Part shown: positions 9,651-17,093 of the stretch, piece after piece | Layout: every line of letters begins with the position of its first letter | How positions within the stretch are numbered: position 1 is the first letter of the stretch | Assembly (NCBI GenBank): GCA_020850455.1 | Contig: JADZEQ010000001.1 | Coordinates: 248,001-312,000, forward strand | DNA from: Sphingomonadaceae bacterium | Lineage (GTDB): Bacteria > Pseudomonadota > Alphaproteobacteria > Sphingomonadales > Sphingomonadaceae | Reading direction: 5' to 3' | DNA length: 64,000 nt | The notes under the pieces: generated by a model | Seen by the model: the letters and a program-made list of their open reading frames with translations, nothing else | Database searches by the model: none | Told to the model about the DNA's origin: nothing | Program-made: the position numbers and the translations under genes

Positions 9651-9843
9651 TGCTTCCAACACGCCTCTCAACAAGGCCCGGCCCTGTCCATTGTGCGGCA
9701 AGCCGGGGGTGCAGCAATATCGCCCCTTTTGCTCCCGCGGCTGCCGTGACCGCGACCTCAACGCATGGTTTGCCGAAGATTATCGTGCGCCGGTGCGCGG
9801 CGGTGCGGATGAAGGGGACGACCCCGACCAGCCATCACCCTGA
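9640..9843 (+). CDS. yacG: DNA gyrase inhibitor YacG, zinc protein
   Basis: A 67-residue protein with four cysteines arranged CPLC and, after QYRPF, CSRGC, the YacG zinc-finger pattern, followed by the conserved RDLNAWFAEDYR segment and an acidic tail. YacG binds GyrB and prevents gyrase from binding DNA. ATG 9640 overlaps the end of the upstream gene by 11 bases. Last gene of the infA-maf-RNase-yacG run before tRNA-Phe. Confidence 0.93.
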   Translation: MPNDASNTPLNKARPCPLCGKPGVQQYRPFCSRGCRDRDLNAWFAEDYRAPVRGGADEGDDPDQPSP

Positions 9844-9847
9844 TGCC

Positions 9848-9877
9848 GCAATAATTGCTGTCGCAATAATTGCTGTC
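9848..9877. repeat. 15-bp tandem duplication downstream of yacG
   Basis: Two exact head-to-tail copies of GCAATAATTGCTGTC (9848-9862, 9863-9877). Each copy holds a near-palindromic core GCAATAATTGC. The repeat lies in the short gap between the yacG stop and tRNA-Phe. Confidence 0.85.
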
Positions 9878-9969
9878 GGGCGCCATTTTGGGCTGGACAG
9901 CAGCGCAAGCCCGCCCCTATAGGCGCGGCTTCCAGCGGCGGGGGCATGCCCCCACAGTCCGAATGGAAT

Positions 9970-10045
9970 GCCTAGGTAGCTCAGTTGGTAGAGCATACGA
10001 CTGAAAATCGTAGTGTCGGCGGTTCGATCCCGCCCCTGGGCACCA
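9970..10045 (+). tRNA. tRNA-Phe (anticodon GAA)
   Basis: A complete cloverleaf. The acceptor arms GCCTAGG (9970-9976) and CCTGGGC (10035-10041) pair with one T-G wobble. The D-loop holds AGTTGGTAGAG, the anticodon stem TACGA/TCGTA encloses the loop CTGAAAA with anticodon GAA, and the T-arm contains GGTTCGATCC. The discriminator A is followed by an encoded CCA at 10043-10045. Confidence 0.97.
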
Positions 10046-10092
10046 TTTTTCGGGTGTCAGAAACCGTCCGGGGGACGGTTTCCCCGAAAAAT
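10045..10092. repeat. Long palindrome immediately behind tRNA-Phe
   Basis: An outer arm of 10 bp (10045-10054 ATTTTTCGGG with 10083-10092 CCCGAAAAAT) and an inner arm of 10 bp (10060-10069 GAAACCGTCC with 10073-10082 GGACGGTTTC), separated only by a 5-base bulge on the left and closed by a GGG loop. The last A of the tRNA CCA is the first base of the outer arm. There is a T5 run in the left arm rather than after the stem, so it does not look like a normal tRNA terminator, though read on the minus strand the same arm gives a stem ending in A/T. Confidence 0.8.
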
Positions 10093-10105
10093 GCCAAGCG
10101 CCCCA

Positions 10106-10148
10106 GTGATTTCCAGTGCAATGGCACATTGCACGGCTCGGAAATCAC
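10106..10148. repeat. Second composite palindrome in the tRNA-Phe / ABC-ATPase gap
   Basis: A 9-bp outer arm (10106-10114 GTGATTTCC with 10140-10148 GGAAATCAC) surrounds a 7-bp inner arm (10116-10122 GTGCAAT with 10128-10134 ATTGCAC) with a 5-base loop. All arms are perfect. It follows the first palindrome after 13 bases and occupies most of the gap before the convergent ABC ATPase gene, which ends at 10212. Confidence 0.8.
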
Positions 10149-10211
10149 GACAAATGAGACGCGAAGGGGGTGCCTTCGGCTTCCGCGCCCGCACCCTCAA
10201 AAACCCCGCCA

Positions 10212-11408
10212 TCAACAGCCAGCCTCCGCCGCTAATGGGCGGATGGCAAATTCGACGTTGAGGTCGAACAGCCCCAGCTGTTGGCGTTCCCCCAATATGT
10301 GGAGGCGCAGAGCATCCATCTGGCCGTCGATCACGACATATTGCCCGTCGCCATCATGCACCATCAGGTCGATGCCATATTCGCCCGCGGGCAGGCTGGT
10401 GGGCAAATGTATCGCCACATCGACCACATCGCCCGCCAAGACCGGACTGGGGCCGACGCCGCGCATCTGGCTGTTGACGTGCGATAGGAGCACCCCTTCA
10501 ATCGTGCGGATGTTGATGCCATAGGTCGGGTTGGCAAAGGCGCGGTCAAAACGCACGCGAAAGCATATGTCGGCCCCCGTACCCCCCATGACCAAGGGCG
10601 CGTCATCCGCCCCCGCCGTCCACATCAATTGCGCCCCGCCGGTGCCAATCTTTCGTGCAGCCTGTGCCGCCTTGCCGCCCGCCCCGAAAATCTGCTGTGC
10701 ATATTGGTGGATGACCGATTTTGGCGTGCCATCGGCAATCACCCGCCCTTGGTCGATCAATATCGCCCGGCCGGTCAGTTGCGGCAAAATGTCGAGCCGG
10801 TGGGTCACAATCAGCAACGTGCCGCCCCGCCGCCGAAAATCTTCGATCCAGCGGTAAGATTTTTGCTGAAAGCCGCTGTCCCCGACCGCCAAGGCTTCAT
10901 CGACCAGCAAAATATCCGGTTCACCCGCAATCGCCGCGGCAAAGCCGAGGCGCATGACCATGCCGGTGGAATATTGGCGCAAGGGCTGGTCAAAGGCATC
11001 GCCAATATCCGCAAATTCGGCAATTTCGGCGACCAGCGCCGCCCTATCCGCGCGCGATGGGTGGCTCAGCCGAACGTGAAATTCGGCATTCTCTCGCCCC
11101 GTCCAGCCGGGGTGAAAGCCAAAACCCAGATCGACAATCGCCCCCACCCGTCCATCCACATGCACCCTGCCCCCGGTCGGGTTCGTCCCACCGGCAATCA
11201 GGTTGAACAGCGTCGATTTGCCCGACCCGTTGGCCCCGACAATTGCCACAGATTCGCCGTGGTGGATGGCAAGGTCAACATCGGCGAGCGCCCAGATTAT
11301 TTCGGGCGCATGGTCGATGCGCAGCATATGCAACAGGCGCTGGCGGACATTCTGGTGACGGCGAAATCGCTTGGAAACCCCGCGAAGCCTGATCGCATGG
11401 TGCGACAT
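10212..11408 (-). CDS. Wzt-like ABC transporter ATPase with C-terminal domain (polysaccharide export)
   Basis: A 398-residue ATPase. The nucleotide-binding domain (about 1-240) has Walker A GANGSGKS near residue 58, a signature of the Wzt/TagH kind (YSTGMVMRLGFA in place of LSGGQ), Walker B DILLVDEALAVGD and the TH switch. Residues about 250-398 form a beta-rich domain (ICFRVRFDRA, YGINIRTIEGVLLSHVNS, DVAIHLPTSLPAGEYGIDL) like the Wzt carbohydrate-binding module that recognises the finished, capped glycan. ATG 11408 was chosen; ATG 11432 is possible. It faces away from the permease gene, unusual for a wzm-wzt pair. It probably powers export of the glycan made by the neighbouring genes. Confidence 0.88.
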   Translation of the reverse strand: MSHHAIRLRGVSKRFRRHQNVRQRLLHMLRIDHAPEIIWALADVDLAIHHGESVAIVGANGSGKSTLFNLIAGGTNPTGGRVHVDGRVGAIVDLGFGFHPGWTGRENAEFHVRLSHPSRADRAALVAEIAEFADIGDAFDQPLRQYSTGMVMRLGFAAAIAGEPDILLVDEALAVGDSGFQQKSYRWIEDFRRRGGTLLIVTHRLDILPQLTGRAILIDQGRVIADGTPKSVIHQYAQQIFGAGGKAAQAARKIGTGGAQLMWTAGADDAPLVMGGTGADICFRVRFDRAFANPTYGINIRTIEGVLLSHVNSQMRGVGPSPVLAGDVVDVAIHLPTSLPAGEYGIDLMVHDGDGQYVVIDGQMDALRLHILGERQQLGLFDLNVEFAIRPLAAEAGC

Positions 11409-11511
11409 TTTTACCGGCGGGCCTTCATCCATGTCGTGCCGGGCATATTGTGCAGGCCATGGCGCCAAATTTCCCCTTGCGCGGCGACCCATACTGCCGC
11501 ACCGACACGCC

Positions 11512-12303
11512 ATGCCGCAACAGCCATCGCTTGCCAATCGGATATTGGGGTGGGACCATCTCTCGCTCATCCCCTATCTGGCCCGCGCGGGGCTGCAACG
11601 GCGCTATGCCGATTCACTGCTCGGCCCCATATTGGCGATCGCGCAGCCGACGCTGATCATCCTTGTTTACAGCGCCATATTTTCCCACGTCCCCAGTTTT
11701 CGCCACGGCGGTTCCTATGCGCCGATGCTGATTGCGGGGATTTTGCCGTGGTTCGCGCTTGCCGATGGTCTGACCAATATGGCGGCATCGCTCACCGGGC
11801 ATGTCGCGCTCATCAAACGTGCGCCCCTGCCCGCCATCCTCTGGCCCTTGTCATCGCTGGCAGAGGGGGTGGTGAAAATGTTGATCCTGCTGGGCATCGC
11901 GGCCATTGCACTGGCCTTTATGGGGCATATGCCGACCAGCCATTGGTGGAGCCTGCCCTACCTTCTGCTCGCCAGCGCCGCGCTGATCCTGCCCATCGGC
12001 CTCATCCTCGCGCTCGCCAACATCGTGCTGCGCGATACAAGTTTCCTGCTCCCCGGCGCGTTGCAAATCTGGTTCTGGCTGACCCCGATTGTCTGGCCCG
12101 TCGCACTGCTTGGGCCGCAATGGACTGCATGGGTCGATGCCAATCCGCTCAGCCATTTGGTCGCGGTCAACCGCCATATGCTGATCGGCGCGCCATTCCC
12201 CCGCGATGGTCTGGCAATTTATTGGGCGGAAATCGGGTTGCTCGCCCTTCTCGCTTTTGGCCTGTGGCGGCTGTTTGAAGCCGAATTGCGCGATTATCTA
12301 TGA
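11512..12303 (+). CDS. ABC-2 type polysaccharide export permease (Wzm-like)
   Basis: A 263-residue inner-membrane protein with six hydrophobic segments and the ABC-2 order. The N-terminus holds LIPYLARAGLQRRYADSLLGP, a typical coupling segment, then alternating membrane helices (ILVYSAIFSHVP, FALADGLTNMA, the region with WPLSSLAEGVVKMLILLG). It is the membrane partner of the ATPase encoded divergently 103 bases away and shares with it the promoter region 11409-11511. The stop overlaps the radical SAM gene by 4 bases (ATGA), linking export to glycan modification. Confidence 0.88.
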   Translation: MPQQPSLANRILGWDHLSLIPYLARAGLQRRYADSLLGPILAIAQPTLIILVYSAIFSHVPSFRHGGSYAPMLIAGILPWFALADGLTNMAASLTGHVALIKRAPLPAILWPLSSLAEGVVKMLILLGIAAIALAFMGHMPTSHWWSLPYLLLASAALILPIGLILALANIVLRDTSFLLPGALQIWFWLTPIVWPVALLGPQWTAWVDANPLSHLVAVNRHMLIGAPFPRDGLAIYWAEIGLLALLAFGLWRLFEAELRDYL

Positions 12304-14090
12304 CGGGGGATCGCGGCGGCACGACGGCAGTTTTGTCGGATGTTGAACCGCCGCTTGGCGGGGTGGTGGCCGCCGAAGGTCTGATGCCCCTCCCCCCCGA
12401 TGCCATCGCCCCACCATCGGCCAGCCTTGGCGGGATGGATCCGGCCAAATGGCCCGGCATGGCGGCGGCAAGCACCGGCAGCGCGTGGCAGATGCGCAGC
12501 GCATCCTTTACCCGCACGGCGGCGGGACGATATTTGCAATTGGAAATTTTCAGCCCGGCCAGGGGGCAATTGCACCTTGGCCATGCTGGCAAGGTCATCG
12601 ACCGTGCCGACGTTGCACAGGGGTGGAGCTTTTGCGGGCTGGACGCTGGCGGCGTGCCGATTGACGACAATTTCACGCTGACATTCGACACACCCGACCA
12701 TGCACCCATCCAGCTTGCACGGATGCGTTTTGCCGATGATTGGGGGCTGGCGCTGCGCCGCCAATTGGCCTGCGCCATGCCCTTTGCCATGATGGGCATC
12801 GGCATAGATTTTGACGCTTACCCCTGTTGCGCGCGCCAATGGCTGCGCGGCAACCCGCGTGCCGGCAACAGCCGCAGCGACGATATAGCCGCACTTTGGA
12901 ACGCCCCTGCCTATCGCGAAATGCGCGCCGATTTCCTCCGTGACAATTATACCGCCCATTGCCGCGAAGATATTTGCCCGGTGCTGCGCAACGGCACGCC
13001 GATGGCGCAGCTTGGCCCCGCCGCCGTCCACGCAATCAACGAAGGGGACAGCCATGTCGCGGGCGGACCGCAATGGCTGAACCATGATATTGATCGCGGG
13101 TGCAACCTTGCCTGCACCATGTGTCGAGAGAGTGTAATTTTGCCCGAACGGCAAAATGTGGCGCAAGCCCGTGCCGATATAGAGGCGGCGGTGGCGCTCG
13201 GTTCGTTGCGTGAAATCAGCTTTTCGGGCGCGGGTGAAATCACCATCATGCGCGACATCGTCCAACTGCTCGAAAGCGACATTTTTACCGGAAACAACAT
13301 TGCGATCAGCATGACGAGCAACGCGATCGGCTTTACCCCGGCATTTTGGCAACGTATCGGCCATAACCGGTTGGAAAGGCTGGCCCTGTCCATCGACGGG
13401 GCGAGCGCGGCAACATATGAAAAAGTGCGTATTGGCGGCAATTGGGCGCGACTGCGCGCCAATTTGGATTTTATCGGCACGTTACGCAGAGCAGGCAAAA
13501 TCGGTTTGCTCACGTGGCAATATACGGTGCAAAAATCGACGGTGGAGGATATTCCCGCCGCCATCGCGCTGGCCCGGGACCTGGGTTTTGACGCCATCCG
13601 CCTGATTGGCCAATTGGGCGCATTGGCGGGCACCGATGGCAATATGTTTGAAGACCATGACCGCGCGGCGCTCGAACGGCTCGACGCCATTTTGCAGCAA
13701 TGCAATGGCTATACCGACCCCTTTGTCTTGGTCAGCGAATTGGGCATGGCGGATGGGCATTTTCGTACCGCCGCGCACCGTATCGGCATTGCCCAGCAGA
13801 TTTTTGATCGCGGCCATTGGGTGCTAGAGGGGGCGAGCGGCGTGCTCGACCATAGTATCGCGCACAGCCTGCGCGTCCTTGATGATTTGCGCGGCGACAT
13901 TGCATCGGGCGCGGTTGCGGCACCGACGCATTTGAACGCTGCCCATCACCAATTTATCGGACAAATATTGGCGCAGCACGCGCCGCGCCAGCGCCTTTAT
14001 GATAGTTTGCGGTTGCGCCGCACAAGCGGGCGGATCAGCCCGGCGCTCGCCAAATGGTTACGGACGTTATCGGCATTAGCGCAGCAATAA
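12300..14090 (+). CDS. Radical SAM protein with N-terminal SPASM-like module
   Basis: A 596-residue protein. The cluster-binding motif CNLACTMC (C268, C272, C275; CxxxCxxC) starts a radical SAM barrel that continues through ISFSGAGEITIMRD (the GGEP equivalent) and LALSIDGASAATYEKVRIGG to about residue 470. Before the barrel, residues about 170-228 read FDAYPCCARQW, then GNPRAGNSRSDDIAALWN and CREDICPV (C176, C177, C221, C226). This is the cysteine/tryptophan layout of SPASM auxiliary-cluster domains, which normally lie after the barrel. The reaction is unknown; glycan-cluster radical SAM enzymes do epimerisation, dehydration or methylation. It is coupled to the permease gene upstream and converges on the glycosyltransferase gene. 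Confidence 0.78.
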   Translation: MTGDRGGTTAVLSDVEPPLGGVVAAEGLMPLPPDAIAPPSASLGGMDPAKWPGMAAASTGSAWQMRSASFTRTAAGRYLQLEIFSPARGQLHLGHAGKVIDRADVAQGWSFCGLDAGGVPIDDNFTLTFDTPDHAPIQLARMRFADDWGLALRRQLACAMPFAMMGIGIDFDAYPCCARQWLRGNPRAGNSRSDDIAALWNAPAYREMRADFLRDNYTAHCREDICPVLRNGTPMAQLGPAAVHAINEGDSHVAGGPQWLNHDIDRGCNLACTMCRESVILPERQNVAQARADIEAAVALGSLREISFSGAGEITIMRDIVQLLESDIFTGNNIAISMTSNAIGFTPAFWQRIGHNRLERLALSIDGASAATYEKVRIGGNWARLRANLDFIGTLRRAGKIGLLTWQYTVQKSTVEDIPAAIALARDLGFDAIRLIGQLGALAGTDGNMFEDHDRAALERLDAILQQCNGYTDPFVLVSELGMADGHFRTAAHRIGIAQQIFDRGHWVLEGASGVLDHSIAHSLRVLDDLRGDIASGAVAAPTHLNAAHHQFIGQILAQHAPRQRLYDSLRLRRTSGRISPALAKWLRTLSALAQQ

Positions 14091-14231
14091 ACGGCGGATG
14101 CGCGGATGGCGGGCGAGTTTGACCAGCCGCCCCATCCCTGCCCGTTCCAAATGTTGCGCCACACGCCGCAGATATGCGGGCGCACGCACCTGTGTCACGG
14201 CGCGCGTCTGCCCTTGTGCCAACAGGTAAAA
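14076..14231 (-). pseudogene. Out-of-frame C-terminal continuation of the GT4 gene
   Basis: In the frame reached by adding one T to the run at 14228-14232, translation continues FYLLAQGQTRAV, then QVRAPAYLRRVAQHLERAG, and ends RHPRIRRLLLR before TAA (14076-14078). The 51 codons have the basic, leucine-rich character and third-position GC of the neighbouring genes and fill the otherwise empty gap to the convergent radical SAM gene, overlapping it by 15 bases. In the annotated frame the protein instead ends after an 11-residue tail, FTCWHKGRRAP. This may be a true mutation, a slippage site, or a homopolymer error. Confidence 0.65.
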
Positions 14232-16093
14232 AGCTCACGCGGGGCCACACGGGCAAAGGCAGCGGTATGTTCGCGCGTGGCGCGCATCCCCCATTCGCCG
14301 GGCAGTTTTTGCGCGCGCGCCGCCACCTGCGCAAAAGGCAGACCATGCACGTCGGGCAGCGTCACCAGCATATCGGCCAAGCCCAAAAACTCCCGCTGCG
14401 GGTTAAATGTCAGCCCCGCATGCGCGCGCCGCGCGGCGCTGGCGCGCACCAATGCTATCCCGCCCTGCAGGCTGCCCGCCGCAAAGGCAAAGCTGGGGCA
14501 TGCACCGACCGTCGGCAGTAACCGTCCATCAATTTCCACAAAGGGGTAGAGCGCATCGACACCATGGGTGGACAGGGCATCACGCATCGCACCCAGCACA
14601 TCACCATCCACCGACAGCCCCGCGCGCACCAACAAAATATCGGCATCCCCCAGCGCGTCCAGCCACATGCTGAGCGATGCGCCGTCGCTTATGGCGACAA
14701 CCCCATCGGGCAGATCTGCGCCGGGCGCATGCGCGACCATCGCCGCCCCGCCGCCATCGGCATGCGGCAATATCGCCCGCCAATCGACCGGCTGTTTCCC
14801 CCCGCCGCCATCGACCAAGATCGCCAAGTGTCGCGGTGGGTCACGGTGCCGCGCAATGGCCGCTGGCAATTGCTGGAAATAACGAACCCACGCCGCGCGC
14901 AAATCCGCTTGGCGATGGCGCGGCGCGGGTGGCGCGACCGGCGCATCGAGCATCGCCAGCATCCGCGCTGCCAAAGCCGGCGCGTCATAGGCGAACAGGT
15001 GGTTTGCGTGCGCATCGCCTGCCAATAATTCGCCAATGCCGCCGCTGTCCGCCGCGATAAAGGGGATGGACAGGGTCAGCGCCTCATAGACGGTGCAGGG
15101 TGAATTATCGGCGGGCGATGCCATCACCGCCAGCCGCGGCCCGCCGCGCAAATATGCCAGCGCCTCCTGCTGGCCAAAATCGCACAAGCGTTGCTGGGCA
15201 AAGCACCAATTTCGTGCGCGGGCGTCGAGATAGTCAAAGGCGCGCCCATCATCAATCGTGCCTTCCTTGCCCAAAAAGGTCACCGCAACGCCGCGTTCCG
15301 CCAGTTGCGCGCCGATAATGTCCATCGCGTCGCAAAACAGCTTTGCGCCCTTGCGTTCCTCCACCCGTCCGAAAAAGACGATTTCGCGGATCATCTGCGC
15401 GGCGGGCGCAGCCGGCACCGCATCGGGCCAATCACCGCCAATCAGCGGCATGCGCGGCAGCACATATTGCTGCACCATGCGACGCTCCGGCGGGTTGAAC
15501 CCGCGCGCGCTTACCCAATTGAGCAGATATTCGCTGGGCGACCATAGGTTATCGGCCAGCGGCAGCATGACGCGTTCGGCATGGGTAAAGAGCGCCTGCA
15601 ACGGCGTGTCGGGCAGGTTGCGGTTGATGTCCCATATCCATTCGGTCGGACTGTGGAGGGCAACCACGCTGCGCATAGCCGGAACGCCCGCGCCCAGATG
15701 CTGCATGGCGATGGCGTACAGCCCCTCCCCCATGCAATCGTTAAACTGCGCAATGTCGGGGCGAATTTCCTGCAAGGCGCGCCAAACCGCTTCGGGGATG
15801 GCAAGGCCATGTTGCGCAACCGCGCCGGTCAGATCGGCCGCAGCGTCACACCATATAAGGTCGATATCCATCGTCGCAAAATGGCGCGTCCATTTGTCGC
15901 GCGCCGTCGCCCCCACCGTGCTGCCGCCGGTAAATAAAAATGTGACGCGGAACCCGGCTTCGGCCAGACATTGGGCAAGGCCGGTCATCGCCGTCCCGAT
16001 ACCGCCATTGCGGAAGGGGCCGACAATCTCACTCGAAACAATACAGATATGGCCCGGCCTGCCGCCCGCCGTGCCCGTCACCGTGCCCGTCAC
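14195..16093 (-). CDS. GT4-family glycosyltransferase with degenerate second domain; 3' end probably frameshifted
   Basis: 632 residues as read. The N-terminal 400 are a GT-B glycosyltransferase: a glycine-rich opening (IVGPFRNGGIGTAM), FFGRVEERKGAKLF at the start of the donor domain, and SPADNSPCTVYEALTLSIPFIAADSGGIGELL as the nucleotide-sugar site (split here across the EX7E-type region). Residues about 405-620 resemble a reduced GT-A domain (DADILLVRAGLSVDGDVL, DALYPFVEIDG). The GTG start at 16093 overlaps the upstream methyltransferase stop, inside a 12-bp tandem repeat that gives a second in-frame GTG at 16081. At a T5 run (14228-14232) the frame seems to be lost: one extra T would continue the protein for 51 residues to a stop at 14076. 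Confidence 0.82.
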   Translation of the reverse strand: MTGTVTGTAGGRPGHICIVSSEIVGPFRNGGIGTAMTGLAQCLAEAGFRVTFLFTGGSTVGATARDKWTRHFATMDIDLIWCDAAADLTGAVAQHGLAIPEAVWRALQEIRPDIAQFNDCMGEGLYAIAMQHLGAGVPAMRSVVALHSPTEWIWDINRNLPDTPLQALFTHAERVMLPLADNLWSPSEYLLNWVSARGFNPPERRMVQQYVLPRMPLIGGDWPDAVPAAPAAQMIREIVFFGRVEERKGAKLFCDAMDIIGAQLAERGVAVTFLGKEGTIDDGRAFDYLDARARNWCFAQQRLCDFGQQEALAYLRGGPRLAVMASPADNSPCTVYEALTLSIPFIAADSGGIGELLAGDAHANHLFAYDAPALAARMLAMLDAPVAPPAPRHRQADLRAAWVRYFQQLPAAIARHRDPPRHLAILVDGGGGKQPVDWRAILPHADGGGAAMVAHAPGADLPDGVVAISDGASLSMWLDALGDADILLVRAGLSVDGDVLGAMRDALSTHGVDALYPFVEIDGRLLPTVGACPSFAFAAGSLQGGIALVRASAARRAHAGLTFNPQREFLGLADMLVTLPDVHGLPFAQVAARAQKLPGEWGMRATREHTAAFARVAPRELFTCWHKGRRAP

Positions 16094-16094
16094 C
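16071..16094. repeat. 12-bp tandem duplication over the GT start codon
   Basis: Two exact copies of GTGCCCGTCACC (16071-16082 and 16083-16094). On the minus strand each copy carries GTGACGGGCAC, so the GTG start of the glycosyltransferase and its overlap with the upstream TGA exist as a duplicate; the protein begins with the repeated residues TGTVTGT. Confidence 0.85.
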
Positions 16095-16989
16095 GTGCGC
16101 CGCCCTGCAAGCGGCGGAGCAGGCGCGCCATCAACCCGCGCTCCGCCGCCTTGAGCACTGCCAATTCTGCCCGCGCCGCAGCCAGCGCATCGCGCTGCGC
16201 CGCATCGTCATGGCGTTGCATAACCCCGGATATCGGCCAGCCGATCAGATGGTGCGGCAATTCCCAAACGATATGGCGGTCGGGGACGTGCGCCGCAATC
16301 GGCACCGCGCCGCGCCATGCGATGGCCATGATCTGCATCGTCTGGAACAGGCGGATGTTGAAACCTGCGGCTTCGAGCGCGGGGAGCGCCGCCGCCACAT
16401 CGGGCGCGGCAACATCATGGAATAATATCGCGCAATCCGCCGCCATATGGGGCAGGATGGCCAGCACATCGTTCAGGGGGGCCGCCCCTTCATGATCGCC
16501 ATCGATAAAGGCAAGCGACCATGGCACGCCGCGTGCCGCCGCGACCCCGGCCACGCCATCGGGGCTGGCCACGGGGTGGAGGCGGACGTTGCCACTGCAC
16601 CCCGCGCGGTCAATGGCCCCCGCCACATCATCGCGGTGCGCCGCATCGCCAAGCACCGGGTCGATAATGTCGAGCAGCACGCCGCCCAGTGCCAGATGGA
16701 CGCTCGACCAACCGCGCCAGCAACCGATTTCCACCGCTGGCTTTCCGGCAAAAGCCAGCGCCTGATTATATAAAATCGCCGCCTCATCGCGGCTGACAAA
16801 ACCCATTTGCGGGCTGCGTGCATCGACATACCAGTTATGGGCAATGTGGCGGCGCAAATATCGCCAGTCATTGTCGGTAAGCTTGCCGCGCACCATGTGG
16901 GGAAAGGCGCAATCGGGCATAACCAGCGCGAGATCGGGCGCAACATAGTCACCCGGCGGCAGGTCGGCATGGGCAGCGGCAAAATCCAT
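16090..16989 (-). CDS. Class I SAM-dependent methyltransferase (Methyltransf_24 type)
   Basis: A 299-residue protein from ATG 16989. The SAM-binding loop reads AVEIGCWRGWSSVHLALGG, the acidic motif II LLDIIDPVLGD, and the substrate/metal-side motif AFIDGDHEGAAPLNDV, followed by HMAADCAILFHDV. This arrangement is that of the family-24 methyltransferases of surface-glycan clusters. The N-terminal 100 residues (PDLALVMPDCAFPHMVRGKLTDNDW) are a separate helical part. It precedes the glycosyltransferase with a GTGA overlap. The substrate is likely a sugar hydroxyl in the same glycan, by context only. Confidence 0.8.
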   Translation of the reverse strand: MDFAAAHADLPPGDYVAPDLALVMPDCAFPHMVRGKLTDNDWRYLRRHIAHNWYVDARSPQMGFVSRDEAAILYNQALAFAGKPAVEIGCWRGWSSVHLALGGVLLDIIDPVLGDAAHRDDVAGAIDRAGCSGNVRLHPVASPDGVAGVAAARGVPWSLAFIDGDHEGAAPLNDVLAILPHMAADCAILFHDVAAPDVAAALPALEAAGFNIRLFQTMQIMAIAWRGAVPIAAHVPDRHIVWELPHHLIGWPISGVMQRHDDAAQRDALAAARAELAVLKAAERGLMARLLRRLQGGAR

Positions 16990-17093
16990 GCCCGCGTGGC
17001 TATTGCCGCTGGGCGATGCGGTCAACCGCTTTACCCTAGCCAAAGCCAATAGGCTGCGATACGTCGGCGCGGGCGACAGGGGGATGGCAGCAT

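Noticed and set aside
9970..10211. tRNA-Phe as attachment site of an integrated island
   Set aside because: No integrase, transposase or repeat of the tRNA 3' end was found on either side of the glycan region; composition does not change sharply.
10629..12278. 549-codon plus-strand frame across the ABC ATPase and permease
   Set aside because: Crosses two genes on different strands and has no domain of its own.
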